64,000 nucleotides of DNA from Lachnospiraceae bacterium (GCA_024692905.1 JAILLY010000083.1:1-64000), one strand, 5' to 3'. Shown: positions 34,323 through 42,795, counted from the first letter of the stretch. Program-made: numbers and translations. Notes: generated from the letters alone by a model not told the origin.

Positions 34323-37019
34323 TCAGTCGAGCTTATCAAGCCTTACCGCACATACCTTGTATTCCGGTATCCTTGCGTACTTGTCAAGGGCGGCATTGGT
34401 AAGCACGTTCGCATTTCCGTCCGGGAAGTGGAAAGGCATCCATGTCTCACCCGGGGATACCTTATCACCGACCCTGGCCGTGGTGACCAGAGCCCCGCGC
34501 CTCGATGACACTCTTATTAGTTCGCCGTCACGTATATCCAGACGGCCGGCATCCTCTTTATTCATCTCGATAAAGGAATGTCCTTCCCTCTCCATGAGTC
34601 CCGGTGTCCTGCCGGTCATCGCACGGGTATTATAGTGATACAGTATACGTCCGGTCATGAGTATCATGGGATACTCTTCATCGGGCAGTTCCGCGCTCGG
34701 GATATATCTTGCGGGATAGAACCATCCGAGACCTCTTGTAAAGGTTCCGACATGCATTATGGGTGTTCCGGGATGCTTCCTTCCGGTACACGGCCACTGA
34801 AGACCGTTCTTTTCACGGTCGAGCCTTCTGTGGCTTATACCGGCAAAGCTCGGGGTCACGGACGCGATCTCGTCCATGATCTCATCCGGAGTGAGATAAG
34901 GCTGGTCATATCCCATATGGTTCATAAGATCTATAAATATGCTGGTATCGGCACGCATCTCTCCTTCGAGCCTTACCGCTCTCCTGACTCTCTGGACCCG
35001 GCGCTCGGTATTTGAGAACGTTCCTTCCTTTTCGGCATAACTGATACCCGGAAGCACAACATCGGCAAGTTTCGCGGTCTCTGTCATGAACAGATCGTCC
35101 ACAACAAGAAAATCAAGGCTCTTAAGTGCCTTCTTAACATGATTCTGATCGGCATCCGTTACCACAGGATCCTCTCCGAATATGAACAGGCCGCGTATCT
35201 CCTTCCTTATCGCAGCACTGAAAACATCCGTCGCGAACACACCGGTCTTCTTATTAAGAGTCACTCCCCAGGCCTTTTCGAATTTCTCCATTACAGCCGG
35301 ATCGGTCACCTTCTGGTATCCCGGGAAATGTCCGGGCATGGCACCCATGTCGCAGGCGCCCTGAACATTATTCTGCCCGCGCAGCGGATTGACTCCGCAG
35401 CCGCTTCGTCCGAGCTTGCCTACCATCATTGCAAGGTTGCTCATCGACATGACACCTTCGGTGCCGGTGGAATGTTCGGTAACTCCGAGGCAGTATATGA
35501 TCGGAGCCTTTGCAGCCTTGGCATACATAAGAGCGGCCTCCCTTAAATGATCGGGATCTATATGACAGATCTCTCCGACCTTTTCGGGCGTGTACTCCAT
35601 GACTATCTCCTTAAGCTCCTCAAAGCCCTCGGTACGTGTCTTTATAAATTCCTCATCACACAGGCCTTCGTTTATGATAACGTTCATCATACCGTTTGCG
35701 AATGCCACGTTGGTTCCAGGTTTTATCTTAAGATGTACATCCGCCTGTTTTGACAGACCGATATCACGCGGATCGACCACTATAAGACGGGTTCCCCTGG
35801 CAACGGCCTGACGTATCTGCATACCGACAACGGGGTGAGCTTCCTCGGGATTGGAACCCACGAGCATGATGACATCAACATCCCCGGTTATATCCCCTAT
35901 GGGATTCGTCATGGCACCGGATCCAAGCGTCATCGCAAGTCCGTGCACCGATGCCGAATGGCATACCCTTGCACAGTTATCCACGTTATTTGTCCCGAAT
36001 GCGCAGCGCACCATCTTCTGGAACATATAGATATCTTCATTGGTCGAGCGCGAGCAGGCAAAGCCCGCAAGTGCATCGGCCCCGTATTCATCCTTTATCT
36101 TGAGAAGCCTTTCCGCGATCAGGTTCATCGCCTGCTCCCAGGTGGCCTGTTTAAACTCTCCGGTTGCTTTGTCCTTTATCATGGGATGTTTCAGACGGTC
36201 CGGCGAATGCACGAAATTAAAGGATCCGAACCTTCCCTTGACGCACAGCATTCCCTTATTTGAGGGGCCGTTTGCCGGTTCCGTATCCACGATCACGTTA
36301 TTCTTTACTATAAGATAATACTGGCATCCGGTCGCACAGTGCGGGCAGGTCGTAAGGACCTTCTCCACACGTCCGGGCTGGTATTTTTTCTTATTCTTGG
36401 CAATGAGCGCCCCGGTGGGACAGGCCTGTGCACAGTTACCGCAGGATTCACAGGCAGTGCTCTTCCAGTCGGGGCCGAAAGGAGCATCGATAAGGGTCCG
36501 CGTGCCGAGCTTGGCATTATGGAGGACTCCGTTTCCCGTAACCTTGTTGCAAACGCTGACGCAGCGCTGGCAGTTTATGCACAGTTCGGGATAATAAGTC
36601 AGGAAAGGATTCTCCTTTTTGGCGGGTATATGCGCTTCATGGGGCTCATATACCGAACCGGTTATCTCATAATCGTTGGCAAGATCCTGGAGCTTGCAGC
36701 TGCCGGATTTCGCACAGGAAAAACATCTGACATCATGATTTGCAAGAAGAAGATTAAGCACCTGTCTCCTGCTGTTCGTGACTCTCTCGGTGCAGGTGTT
36801 TATCACCATTCCTTCCTTAATGCGGGTATTGCATGAAGTCACAAGATGCTCATGTCCCTCCACTTCGACCACGCACATCTTGCATGCACCGACCTCATTT
36901 ACATCCTTAAGATAGCATAAGGTCGGTATATCGATATTCAAAAGACGGGCTGCCTCGAGTATGGTCAGGCTGTCGTCAACGGTAAGCTTATTTCCGTCTA
37001 TGGTGATATTTATCTTCAT
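34323..37019 (-). CDS. fdhA: Formate dehydrogenase alpha subunit (Mo/W-bisMGD, cysteine type, NuoG-like N terminus)
   Basis: An 898-residue iron-sulfur molybdoenzyme. Order: [2Fe-2S] ferredoxin domain (C35, C46, C49, C63), NuoG-type Cys/His cluster (C99-C108), two [4Fe-4S] sets (CINCQRC from C147 and CESCGNCAQAC from C190), the catalytic-domain [4Fe-4S] CPHCATGC (from C225), then the bisMGD domains. The active-site block CARVCHSASVHG has Cys353-His354; the codon is TGC, so it is the cysteine and not the selenocysteine form. The start at 37019 is in a 4-base overlap with the upstream fusion gene. No fdhD or fdhE is nearby. It should oxidise formate and pass electrons to the partner flavoprotein. 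Confidence 0.88.
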   Translation of the reverse strand: MKINITIDGNKLTVDDSLTILEAARLLNIDIPTLCYLKDVNEVGACKMCVVEVEGHEHLVTSCNTRIKEGMVINTCTERVTNSRRQVLNLLLANHDVRCFSCAKSGSCKLQDLANDYEITGSVYEPHEAHIPAKKENPFLTYYPELCINCQRCVSVCNKVTGNGVLHNAKLGTRTLIDAPFGPDWKSTACESCGNCAQACPTGALIAKNKKKYQPGRVEKVLTTCPHCATGCQYYLIVKNNVIVDTEPANGPSNKGMLCVKGRFGSFNFVHSPDRLKHPMIKDKATGEFKQATWEQAMNLIAERLLKIKDEYGADALAGFACSRSTNEDIYMFQKMVRCAFGTNNVDNCARVCHSASVHGLAMTLGSGAMTNPIGDITGDVDVIMLVGSNPEEAHPVVGMQIRQAVARGTRLIVVDPRDIGLSKQADVHLKIKPGTNVAFANGMMNVIINEGLCDEEFIKTRTEGFEELKEIVMEYTPEKVGEICHIDPDHLREAALMYAKAAKAPIIYCLGVTEHSTGTEGVMSMSNLAMMVGKLGRSGCGVNPLRGQNNVQGACDMGAMPGHFPGYQKVTDPAVMEKFEKAWGVTLNKKTGVFATDVFSAAIRKEIRGLFIFGEDPVVTDADQNHVKKALKSLDFLVVDDLFMTETAKLADVVLPGISYAEKEGTFSNTERRVQRVRRAVRLEGEMRADTSIFIDLMNHMGYDQPYLTPDEIMDEIASVTPSFAGISHRRLDREKNGLQWPCTGRKHPGTPIMHVGTFTRGLGWFYPARYIPSAELPDEEYPMILMTGRILYHYNTRAMTGRTPGLMEREGHSFIEMNKEDAGRLDIRDGELIRVSSRRGALVTTARVGDKVSPGETWMPFHFPDGNANVLTNAALDKYARIPEYKVCAVRLDKLD

Positions 37020-38848
37020 ACTCTGCCCCCTTCCAGCGTGCCGCATCCGTAATGATCGCACCTTAAGCATTTACCGCATTCCTGCATGGCTTCGTCATAT
37101 GACATTCCGTTCTCGACCGGTCCGAAATCCTTTTTGCGTTCTCTTGCGGACCTGTCCGTCAGGTGAACACGGCCGATATGTGTCCTGTCATTTTCCCTCG
37201 GTACAGGATAGTCTATCGAGCCGAGGATCTTATGATGATACCCCAGAAATTCATCAATATTGACGGCGGCCACCTTGCCGGCTCCTATGGCCTTAATGAC
37301 GGTTGAAGGGCCGAAGACACAGTCACCCCCGGCAAATATCTTCTGATATGATTTGAGCCTTGCGCTCTCGGTGGTATTAAACGTCTTCCTCTTGGGATTT
37401 ACGTCGAAGCTTGCAAACGGTTCGGAATAGATATCCTGACCGACGGCCATAAGCACTATGTCGCAGGGATGTACTCTCTTTTGTTCATTTGCCGGCCTTA
37501 CCGTAGGCTTGCCGTTACGGTGTACGGACGTTATCTGGGGCTGCATCCCGAGGCCCGTGACTCTGTTGTTTTCATCCACCTCAACGGAATCGGGTGCGTT
37601 CATGGTAAGAAGCTCGACTCCTTCCTCTATGGCACCCTGCACCTCGGAGGGGAGTGCTGTCATATCCACCTGTCTCCTGCGGTAGATGATCGTAACCTCG
37701 TCTGCCTTACAGCGCACGGCGCTTCTTGCCGCGTCCATCGCAACGTTTCCGCCGCCGACAACGACCACCCTCTTGCCGCTGTAATCGGGTATATTGCCCC
37801 TGCCGATCTCACCGAGTACTTCAACGGCGGAATATACTCCGTCCGCATGTGCTCCGGTTATATCAACCGTCCTTCCAAGCTGGGCTCCTATCGCTATATA
37901 TACCGCGTCGTATTCATTTACAAGCTGTTCCATCGTTATATCTTCGGGAATGCTTACGTTATTCCTGACTTCTATGTTCCCGGTCGAAAGGATGGCATTT
38001 ATATCCTGGTCGAGACGTTCCTTTGGCAGCCTGTAATTGGGAATGCCGTATCTTAACATGCCCCCGAGCTTCTCCCTTCCTTCAAACACTATGACCTTAT
38101 GGCCCATAAGAGAAAGGTAGTAGGCCGCAGTAAGTCCCGAGGGGCCGCCTCCTATTACCGCAACCCTCTTACCGGTGGCGACATTGCATTTGGGTACCTT
38201 AACCTTGTCGGCGGAAACCTGATCAACGGCAAACTTCTTAAGCCCCCTTATGTTTACGGGACTGTCAAGAAGATCTCTTCTGCACTTTTCCTCACAGGGA
38301 TGCTCGCAAATGAACGCGCATGCGGTCGGGAAAGGATTGTCAAGACGGATACAGTTTATCGCATCCGCATATCTGTGTTCGCCGATAAGGGCGATGTAAT
38401 TGGGTATATCGACATGGGCAGGACAATATGAAACACAGGGGATCTTCTGACCCACATCGGCCTGGCACCTGTGTTCGTTTATATGACTTATGTACTCGTC
38501 CCTGAACAGATCGATACTCTCAAGCACAACACGGGCCGCTTCATATCCTATGGCACAGTCAGCCGTATCCTCAATGATATGACACAGATCCGTCATGGCT
38601 TCGAGGGTCTTCATATCGGCCTTGCCTTCGACAATATCCTTCATCATCAGCTCAACCTGGTAGAGTCCGTCACGGCAGGGCACACATTTGCCGCAGGTCT
38701 GGCTTCTTGCACTCTGAAGGAAGGATAACTGTACCGCTATCGGGCACACGCCGGGCGGATTGCCCTTTACGCGCTTGACAAAACGGTCAAGAAACTTCAT
38801 CGTCTTTTCGTTCATCTCGTTTTTGTAAATGACTGTCCGCTTATACAT
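37016..38848 (-). CDS. NuoF-type Fe-S domain fused to GltD-like NAD(P)H/FAD oxidoreductase, FDH partner
   Basis: A 610-residue fusion. Residues 30-120 match only the C-terminal [4Fe-4S] part of NuoF (CGKCVPC at 52-58 and C98 in TADCAIGYEAA), without its NADH/FMN domain. Residues about 130-225 are the Cys-rich GltD/DPD N-terminal domain (C138, C142, C177, C181, C185, C189). After that come an FAD motif (VIGGGPSGLTAA, 231-242) and an NAD(P) motif (VVVVGGGNVAMDAARSA). A short Cys cluster (CGKCLRCDHYGC) closes the protein. The start ATG follows GAGGT. Coupled to fdhA by ATGA, so it is the likely electron-transfer subunit to NAD(P). NAD versus NADP cannot be told. Confidence 0.85.
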   Translation of the reverse strand: MYKRTVIYKNEMNEKTMKFLDRFVKRVKGNPPGVCPIAVQLSFLQSARSQTCGKCVPCRDGLYQVELMMKDIVEGKADMKTLEAMTDLCHIIEDTADCAIGYEAARVVLESIDLFRDEYISHINEHRCQADVGQKIPCVSYCPAHVDIPNYIALIGEHRYADAINCIRLDNPFPTACAFICEHPCEEKCRRDLLDSPVNIRGLKKFAVDQVSADKVKVPKCNVATGKRVAVIGGGPSGLTAAYYLSLMGHKVIVFEGREKLGGMLRYGIPNYRLPKERLDQDINAILSTGNIEVRNNVSIPEDITMEQLVNEYDAVYIAIGAQLGRTVDITGAHADGVYSAVEVLGEIGRGNIPDYSGKRVVVVGGGNVAMDAARSAVRCKADEVTIIYRRRQVDMTALPSEVQGAIEEGVELLTMNAPDSVEVDENNRVTGLGMQPQITSVHRNGKPTVRPANEQKRVHPCDIVLMAVGQDIYSEPFASFDVNPKRKTFNTTESARLKSYQKIFAGGDCVFGPSTVIKAIGAGKVAAVNIDEFLGYHHKILGSIDYPVPRENDRTHIGRVHLTDRSARERKKDFGPVENGMSYDEAMQECGKCLRCDHYGCGTLEGGRV

Positions 38849-38894
38849 ATGTTTACCTCGCTTATTGGAGTATCATCTATCTGAAAACATTCTG

Positions 38895-39218
38895 TTACAG
38901 AAAATCCTCCCTCTTTGGAGTGAAGATATCAAGGAGTTTGACCCTGGTAATGCATTCTATGCCGTGAAGAACGTTTGGCCCTACTATATAGGTATCTCCG
39001 GCACTTAATACCGTATCCTCCCTGCCTTCCTCCTTATAGATCAAGGAGCCTTCGACCACATATCCGATCTGCTCGTGAGGATGCCGGTGCATGGCGCCGC
39101 CCGAACCTTTCTCAAACAAAAGTTCAACATTCATTATATTGTCGCTGTATGCCAGGACCTTTCTTAAGACCCCTCCGCCGATATCCTTGTATTCTTTTTC
39201 ATTATTGTATACATGCAT
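38895..39218 (-). CDS. kdgF: KdgF-like cupin (unsaturated uronate linearisation)
   Basis: A 107-residue single cupin. The metal motif is HRHPHEQIGYVVEG (His44, His46, Gln/Glu) with a later PNVLHGIE histidine, as in KdgF, which opens 4,5-unsaturated galacturonate from pectin or alginate breakdown to 5-keto-4-deoxyuronate. It lies 28 bases after gntR. The usual next enzymes KduI and KduD are not in the window. A general cupin role is possible, but context in a uronate regulon favours KdgF. Confidence 0.75.
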   Translation of the reverse strand: MHVYNNEKEYKDIGGGVLRKVLAYSDNIMNVELLFEKGSGGAMHRHPHEQIGYVVEGSLIYKEEGREDTVLSAGDTYIVGPNVLHGIECITRVKLLDIFTPKREDFL

Positions 39219-39246
39219 GGCAGCTGTCCTCCGTTATATTATCCCG

Positions 39247-39918
39247 TCAGTCCATGAACAGTTCGGGTTTACTCTTCATAAGTTCCTCTATATCACTCTT
39301 AAAATAGGATATATGCTTATACAGAAGCGTCCTGTAGCTCTCCTTGTCCTTCTGCTCGATGCACTTTATCAGCTGGCTGTGTGCATTAAGGGTCCTGTCT
39401 TTATTGACATTCTCCATATCTATCAGAAGACGGATCCTGTTATAGTGTGTCATCGAATTGGACGCAAGCTCGGATGCGAGCTTCTGGCCGGCAACTATAT
39501 AGGCAACGGTATGGAACTCATTATCACACATCAGATATTCGTATATCATACCGGGATCCCTCATCTTGGCCGCAACCCTGCGCATGTTCTCGTTAAATTC
39601 CCTCATGGTCTCGATATCAGCCTCCGTGACATGTTCAAACAGTCCGTCGACCACACCCATCTCAAGAGTCCTTCTGACAAACCATTCCTGCTCGGCACGG
39701 TCAACATCTATCTTGGATATGACCGATCCCGACTGAGGGTATATGTCAATAAGTGCTTCCCTTTCAAGCTTGACTATCGCTTCACGCGCCGGCGTCCTGC
39801 TGACATTGTAACGTTCGGCTATCTTCGCGGCGGATACGGGTTCACCCGGCATGAGCTCAAGAGTCATGATATCTCTTTTCAGGTTCTCATATGTCTGCAT
39901 GTTTAACGAATTATTCAT
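39247..39918 (-). CDS. GntR/FadR-family (FCD) regulator of uronate use
   Basis: A 223-residue repressor-type protein: N-terminal winged helix (about 6-75) with VSAAKIAERYNVSRTPAREAIVKLEREALI, then an FCD ligand domain with metal-type histidines (EFHTVAYI, HSQLIKCIE, KHISYF). The ATG follows AGGAGAGGATAT. It is the first gene of gntR-kdgF-fdh and is preceded by operators D and E, so it is probably autoregulated and also controls dctP, whose promoter carries the same sites. Closest functional analogues are UxuR and ExuR; the inducer may be a hexuronate, fructuronate or tagaturonate. Confidence 0.88.
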   Translation of the reverse strand: MNNSLNMQTYENLKRDIMTLELMPGEPVSAAKIAERYNVSRTPAREAIVKLEREALIDIYPQSGSVISKIDVDRAEQEWFVRRTLEMGVVDGLFEHVTEADIETMREFNENMRRVAAKMRDPGMIYEYLMCDNEFHTVAYIVAGQKLASELASNSMTHYNRIRLLIDMENVNKDRTLNAHSQLIKCIEQKDKESYRTLLYKHISYFKSDIEELMKSKPELFMD

Positions 39919-39970
39919 ATATCCTCTCCTTTACCTTCCTTTCTCCCACAGTAAAAGTACGGTTATAGTT

Positions 39971-40000
39971 AATATATCACGCTGACATGTTAGTGGTAAA
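39971..40000 (-). promoter_or_regulatory. Promoter of gntR-kdgF-fdh operon
   Basis: Minus strand: TTTACC (40000-39995), 18-base spacer, TATATT (39976-39971). Operator D occupies the spacer. Architecture matches the dctP promoter base for base in spacing. Confidence 0.7.
39982..39993. promoter_or_regulatory. Operator site D (CTGACATGTTAG) in the gntR promoter spacer
   Basis: The exact reverse complement of site B at the dctP promoter, in the same place relative to the -35 and -10 boxes. Confidence 0.7.
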
Positions 40001-40024
40001 GACGGAATATTTCACATAATACAA

Positions 40025-40036
40025 CTAACATTTTAG
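40025..40036. promoter_or_regulatory. Operator site E (CTAACATTTTAG) upstream of gntR
   Basis: Identical to site C, 43 bp from site D between centres. It lies in the divergent region and also overlaps the possible promoter of the plus-strand lipoprotein gene, so the regulator could affect both directions. Confidence 0.7.
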
Positions 40037-40125
40037 TGAAAGATGACGATAAGTGATTTTGTTTACAAACCGTATTACGTTATGTTATTTTTTAAATGTA
40101 GTATTTTATCATTGGGTAATATGCC

Positions 40126-41172
40126 ATGAAGAGAAAAACAGCTTACATACTGCTTATCTGCCTGACTTTTCTGTGTATAACGTTATGTCCGGCATGCAGC
40201 GGCAAAAAAGATAATAATGCGCCCCTTCCCATCTCTCATTTTGAACCTTTGAATGAGATAAAGGCCGGGCGGAAGAATGTTTACCTTATCATAAAGGTAA
40301 TGGATTCGAGTTATTGGAAGGTCATCGTAAACGGTGCCAGGGATGCGGGCGAGGTCCTTGACTGTAACATATATTACGGCGGGACCACAATAGAGACCGA
40401 CTGGGAAGGCCAGCAGGTCCTTATAAACGAGGCTCTCGAATCCAAGGCCGATGCCATGATCATTGCACCGGACGATTCTATCGAGCTTGCCGCCGATATA
40501 AACAGGATCCACGATCTCGGCAAACCCGTCGTGCTCATCGATACCGCAGCCAATACCAACAGTTTCGATATCTGCTATATGACCGATAATCTGCTCGCAG
40601 GCCAGCAGGCTGCCGCCGAAATGCTAAACCAGCTTAAGAGAACGGGCCACGACACTGAAGCCGTATTAAGCGTGGGGATCATGGTGGGATCCGCGAAATC
40701 CCAGACGATAAACGAGCGTCTTGCGGGCTTCTATAAATACTGGACCGAGAACGCCCCTGAGAAATGGACCATCATATCCGATATCATGAACTGTAACGGT
40801 AAGGTGGATCTGGGGTTTGACCTTGCAAGGGATTTTCTTAAACAGCATCCGGAAACGGCAGGATTATACGGCACGAACAACGGTCCTACACGCGCAATAT
40901 GCGGTGTCGTAAAGGAACAGTCAAGGACCGATCTTGTAGTTGTCGGTTTTGACTATTCGGATGAAATGAAGGAACTTATAGAGCTTCCCGAATACCCGGC
41001 CTCCACCATGCTGCAGCGTCAGTATGACATGGGAAACCTTGCGGTGGGATCTGTCATGGATCTGCTAAACGGCGATACTCCCCCGCTTAAATTTGTGGAT
41101 ACCGGAGTCGTAACCGTAAATACGGATACCCTCTCGGACCCCGAAGTTACCGAGGTTCTTGAACGCAACTAG
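40126..41172 (+). CDS. Periplasmic-type sugar-binding lipoprotein, partner of diguanylate cyclase
   Basis: A 348-residue type 1 periplasmic binding protein (RbsB-like): NVYLIIKVMDSSYWKVIVNGARDAG at the start of domain 1, ALESKADAMIIAPDD, KPVVLIDTAAN, a domain-2 block GLYGTNNGPTRAICGVV and VVVGFDYSDEM. The N terminus is a lipoprotein signal with Cys24 after LCPA. No ABC ATPase or permease is next to it. Instead the next gene, 6 bases on, encodes a membrane diguanylate cyclase, so it probably senses a sugar outside the membrane and signals through that enzyme. Divergent from gntR. Confidence 0.85.
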   Translation: MKRKTAYILLICLTFLCITLCPACSGKKDNNAPLPISHFEPLNEIKAGRKNVYLIIKVMDSSYWKVIVNGARDAGEVLDCNIYYGGTTIETDWEGQQVLINEALESKADAMIIAPDDSIELAADINRIHDLGKPVVLIDTAANTNSFDICYMTDNLLAGQQAAAEMLNQLKRTGHDTEAVLSVGIMVGSAKSQTINERLAGFYKYWTENAPEKWTIISDIMNCNGKVDLGFDLARDFLKQHPETAGLYGTNNGPTRAICGVVKEQSRTDLVVVGFDYSDEMKELIELPEYPASTMLQRQYDMGNLAVGSVMDLLNGDTPPLKFVDTGVVTVNTDTLSDPEVTEVLERN

Positions 41173-41178
41173 GAAGAC

Positions 41179-42795
41179 ATGAAGAGAAAAGCAGGAAACG
41201 TAATAAGACCCAAAAACACAAATGACGAAAAAGACATAAGCTTTATCAAGGGCGGACGTTCATTTTACATGACCCTGATCTTATGCCTTATCATATTCTT
41301 TGCGGCCATAGCCCTGCTCATCGCCGCTTTCAACAGGCTTATCTCAAGGCATGACCAGAAGCTTTCGGGTGAGATCTGCACTCTTATGTCCGAAAAGATG
41401 AACTCTTCGATCGAATTCATGACAGAGACCACGCACGGCATGGCCAGTGTCTTATCCGCGCAGGCTTTTAACTCACCCAAAGATATATACAATGTATTAA
41501 AAGGAAACACGAAAGCCGATTACTTAAGTGTAGGTTTCATAGATGCGGCAATGCATATTTACGCGACCCCGGAGGAAATGGAGGAGTTTGAAAAATGGGA
41601 GCTCCTTGAAACAGCCAAGGTTGCCCATCCGGTATCGATGTCCGCACCCTACCGCTCTTCGGTCTTCGGTCAGCCCGTTATCACCCTGTTTTCCGATTTT
41701 CAATACGGAAACAACCAGCGCGGATATATGTTTACCACTTATCTGCTCAAGGATCTCCAGGAAGTTGCAGTGACCGAATCACTGGGAGACAAGATAGAGA
41801 TATGGCTCATGGATGCCAACTCCGCCAACACGATACAGTGCGTAGGTGCCGACGAACATGCTACCGGAAGCTGGACAAATGCCTATCTTACGATGCAGAA
41901 CGTAAGCCGCAAAGATGTTAATGTTTACGAAGACTGGCTTAAAAGGGTACGTAATCTTGAGGATAACATAGGCACATCCTATTCAACGTCCGAAACCTTC
42001 TATTCGCAGTACTGCTCGAAGATCTCAAGTCTTCCCGGATGGTATGTCGTTGTAAGAATACCCGGAGATGCACTCTCTGCGACCATGACCGCCTTCAGGA
42101 CCTACATATTCCTGTTCCTGGCCGTACTGCTCGTGGTCGTCATCGTGCTCATCGGAAACATGTACCGGTTATCAAAGAGAGATAACGAAATGCTCAAGAG
42201 CTTATCGATACATGATCCCCTTACCGGAGCCTTTAACCGCAGGGCCTTCGATCTTGCGGCCGAAAAGCTTCTGTTCCGCGGAAAGAACAGCGGAAGGAGC
42301 TGCGCTCTCATATTCTTTGATATCGATTATTTCAAGCAGGTAAACGACCAGTTCGGACATGATGCCGGTGACCAGCTTCTTATAGCCTTCTGCGATGCTC
42401 TCAGGAAGAACTTCTCAGACACAGGTATAATCGCCAGATTCGGCGGTGATGAATTCGTAGTACTTACAGAAATGGAAAATATCCGTGCCATAGCATCAAA
42501 GCTTGACCAGACGACAGAAGATGTTCATGCCATCGACCTTAATGATGACAAGCATGAAGGCCGGGGATTCATGATAAGCTTCTCGGCGGGTGCGGCAAAT
42601 TTCCCCGATGACTCGGCTGATCTGTCCGGTCTTAAGAAATGTGCGGATGCCGCCCTTTACGAAACAAAGGAGAAGGGACGGAATGGCTATCTGTGGTACA
42701 GCGAGATAGGATCCTCCGCCCCTCCGAAGAAGAAAGTAGTGAAAAAAATAATCCGAAAGAAGATCATCAAAAAAACAGTGAAAACCCAGGATTAA
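41179..42795 (+). CDS. Membrane diguanylate cyclase with extracytoplasmic (dCache-like) sensor and basic tail
   Basis: A 538-residue protein. Helix 1 (about 29-51), a large outer sensor domain (about 52-305, dCache-like with a YFTTY-style YMFTTYLLKD strand and SLPGWYVVVRIP end), helix 2 (about 306-329), then a GGDEF domain (about 340-510). The active site RFGGDEF (422-426) is intact, so it should make c-di-GMP from GTP. The inhibitory I-site RxxD is absent (SDTG in that place). The last 23 residues are very basic (KKKVVKKIIRKKIIKK), unusual for the family. The start follows AGGA just after the lipoprotein stop. It converges on the esterase gene with a 4-base overlap. Confidence 0.9.
   Translation: MKRKAGNVIRPKNTNDEKDISFIKGGRSFYMTLILCLIIFFAAIALLIAAFNRLISRHDQKLSGEICTLMSEKMNSSIEFMTETTHGMASVLSAQAFNSPKDIYNVLKGNTKADYLSVGFIDAAMHIYATPEEMEEFEKWELLETAKVAHPVSMSAPYRSSVFGQPVITLFSDFQYGNNQRGYMFTTYLLKDLQEVAVTESLGDKIEIWLMDANSANTIQCVGADEHATGSWTNAYLTMQNVSRKDVNVYEDWLKRVRNLEDNIGTSYSTSETFYSQYCSKISSLPGWYVVVRIPGDALSATMTAFRTYIFLFLAVLLVVVIVLIGNMYRLSKRDNEMLKSLSIHDPLTGAFNRRAFDLAAEKLLFRGKNSGRSCALIFFDIDYFKQVNDQFGHDAGDQLLIAFCDALRKNFSDTGIIARFGGDEFVVLTEMENIRAIASKLDQTTEDVHAIDLNDDKHEGRGFMISFSAGAANFPDDSADLSGLKKCADAALYETKEKGRNGYLWYSEIGSSAPPKKKVVKKIIRKKIIKKTVKTQD

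Noticed and set aside
35955-35966. Selenocysteine at the formate dehydrogenase active site
   Set aside because: The codon in the CARVCH block is TGC, so the enzyme is the cysteine form and no SECIS element is needed.
39091-39906. 271-residue plus-strand open frame
   Set aside because: Antisense to gntR and kdgF, whose motifs are clear.
40062-40090. Sigma-A promoter TTTACA with a -10 near 40085 for the lipoprotein gene
   Set aside because: The -10 candidate (TTATTT) matches TATAAT at only two positions.
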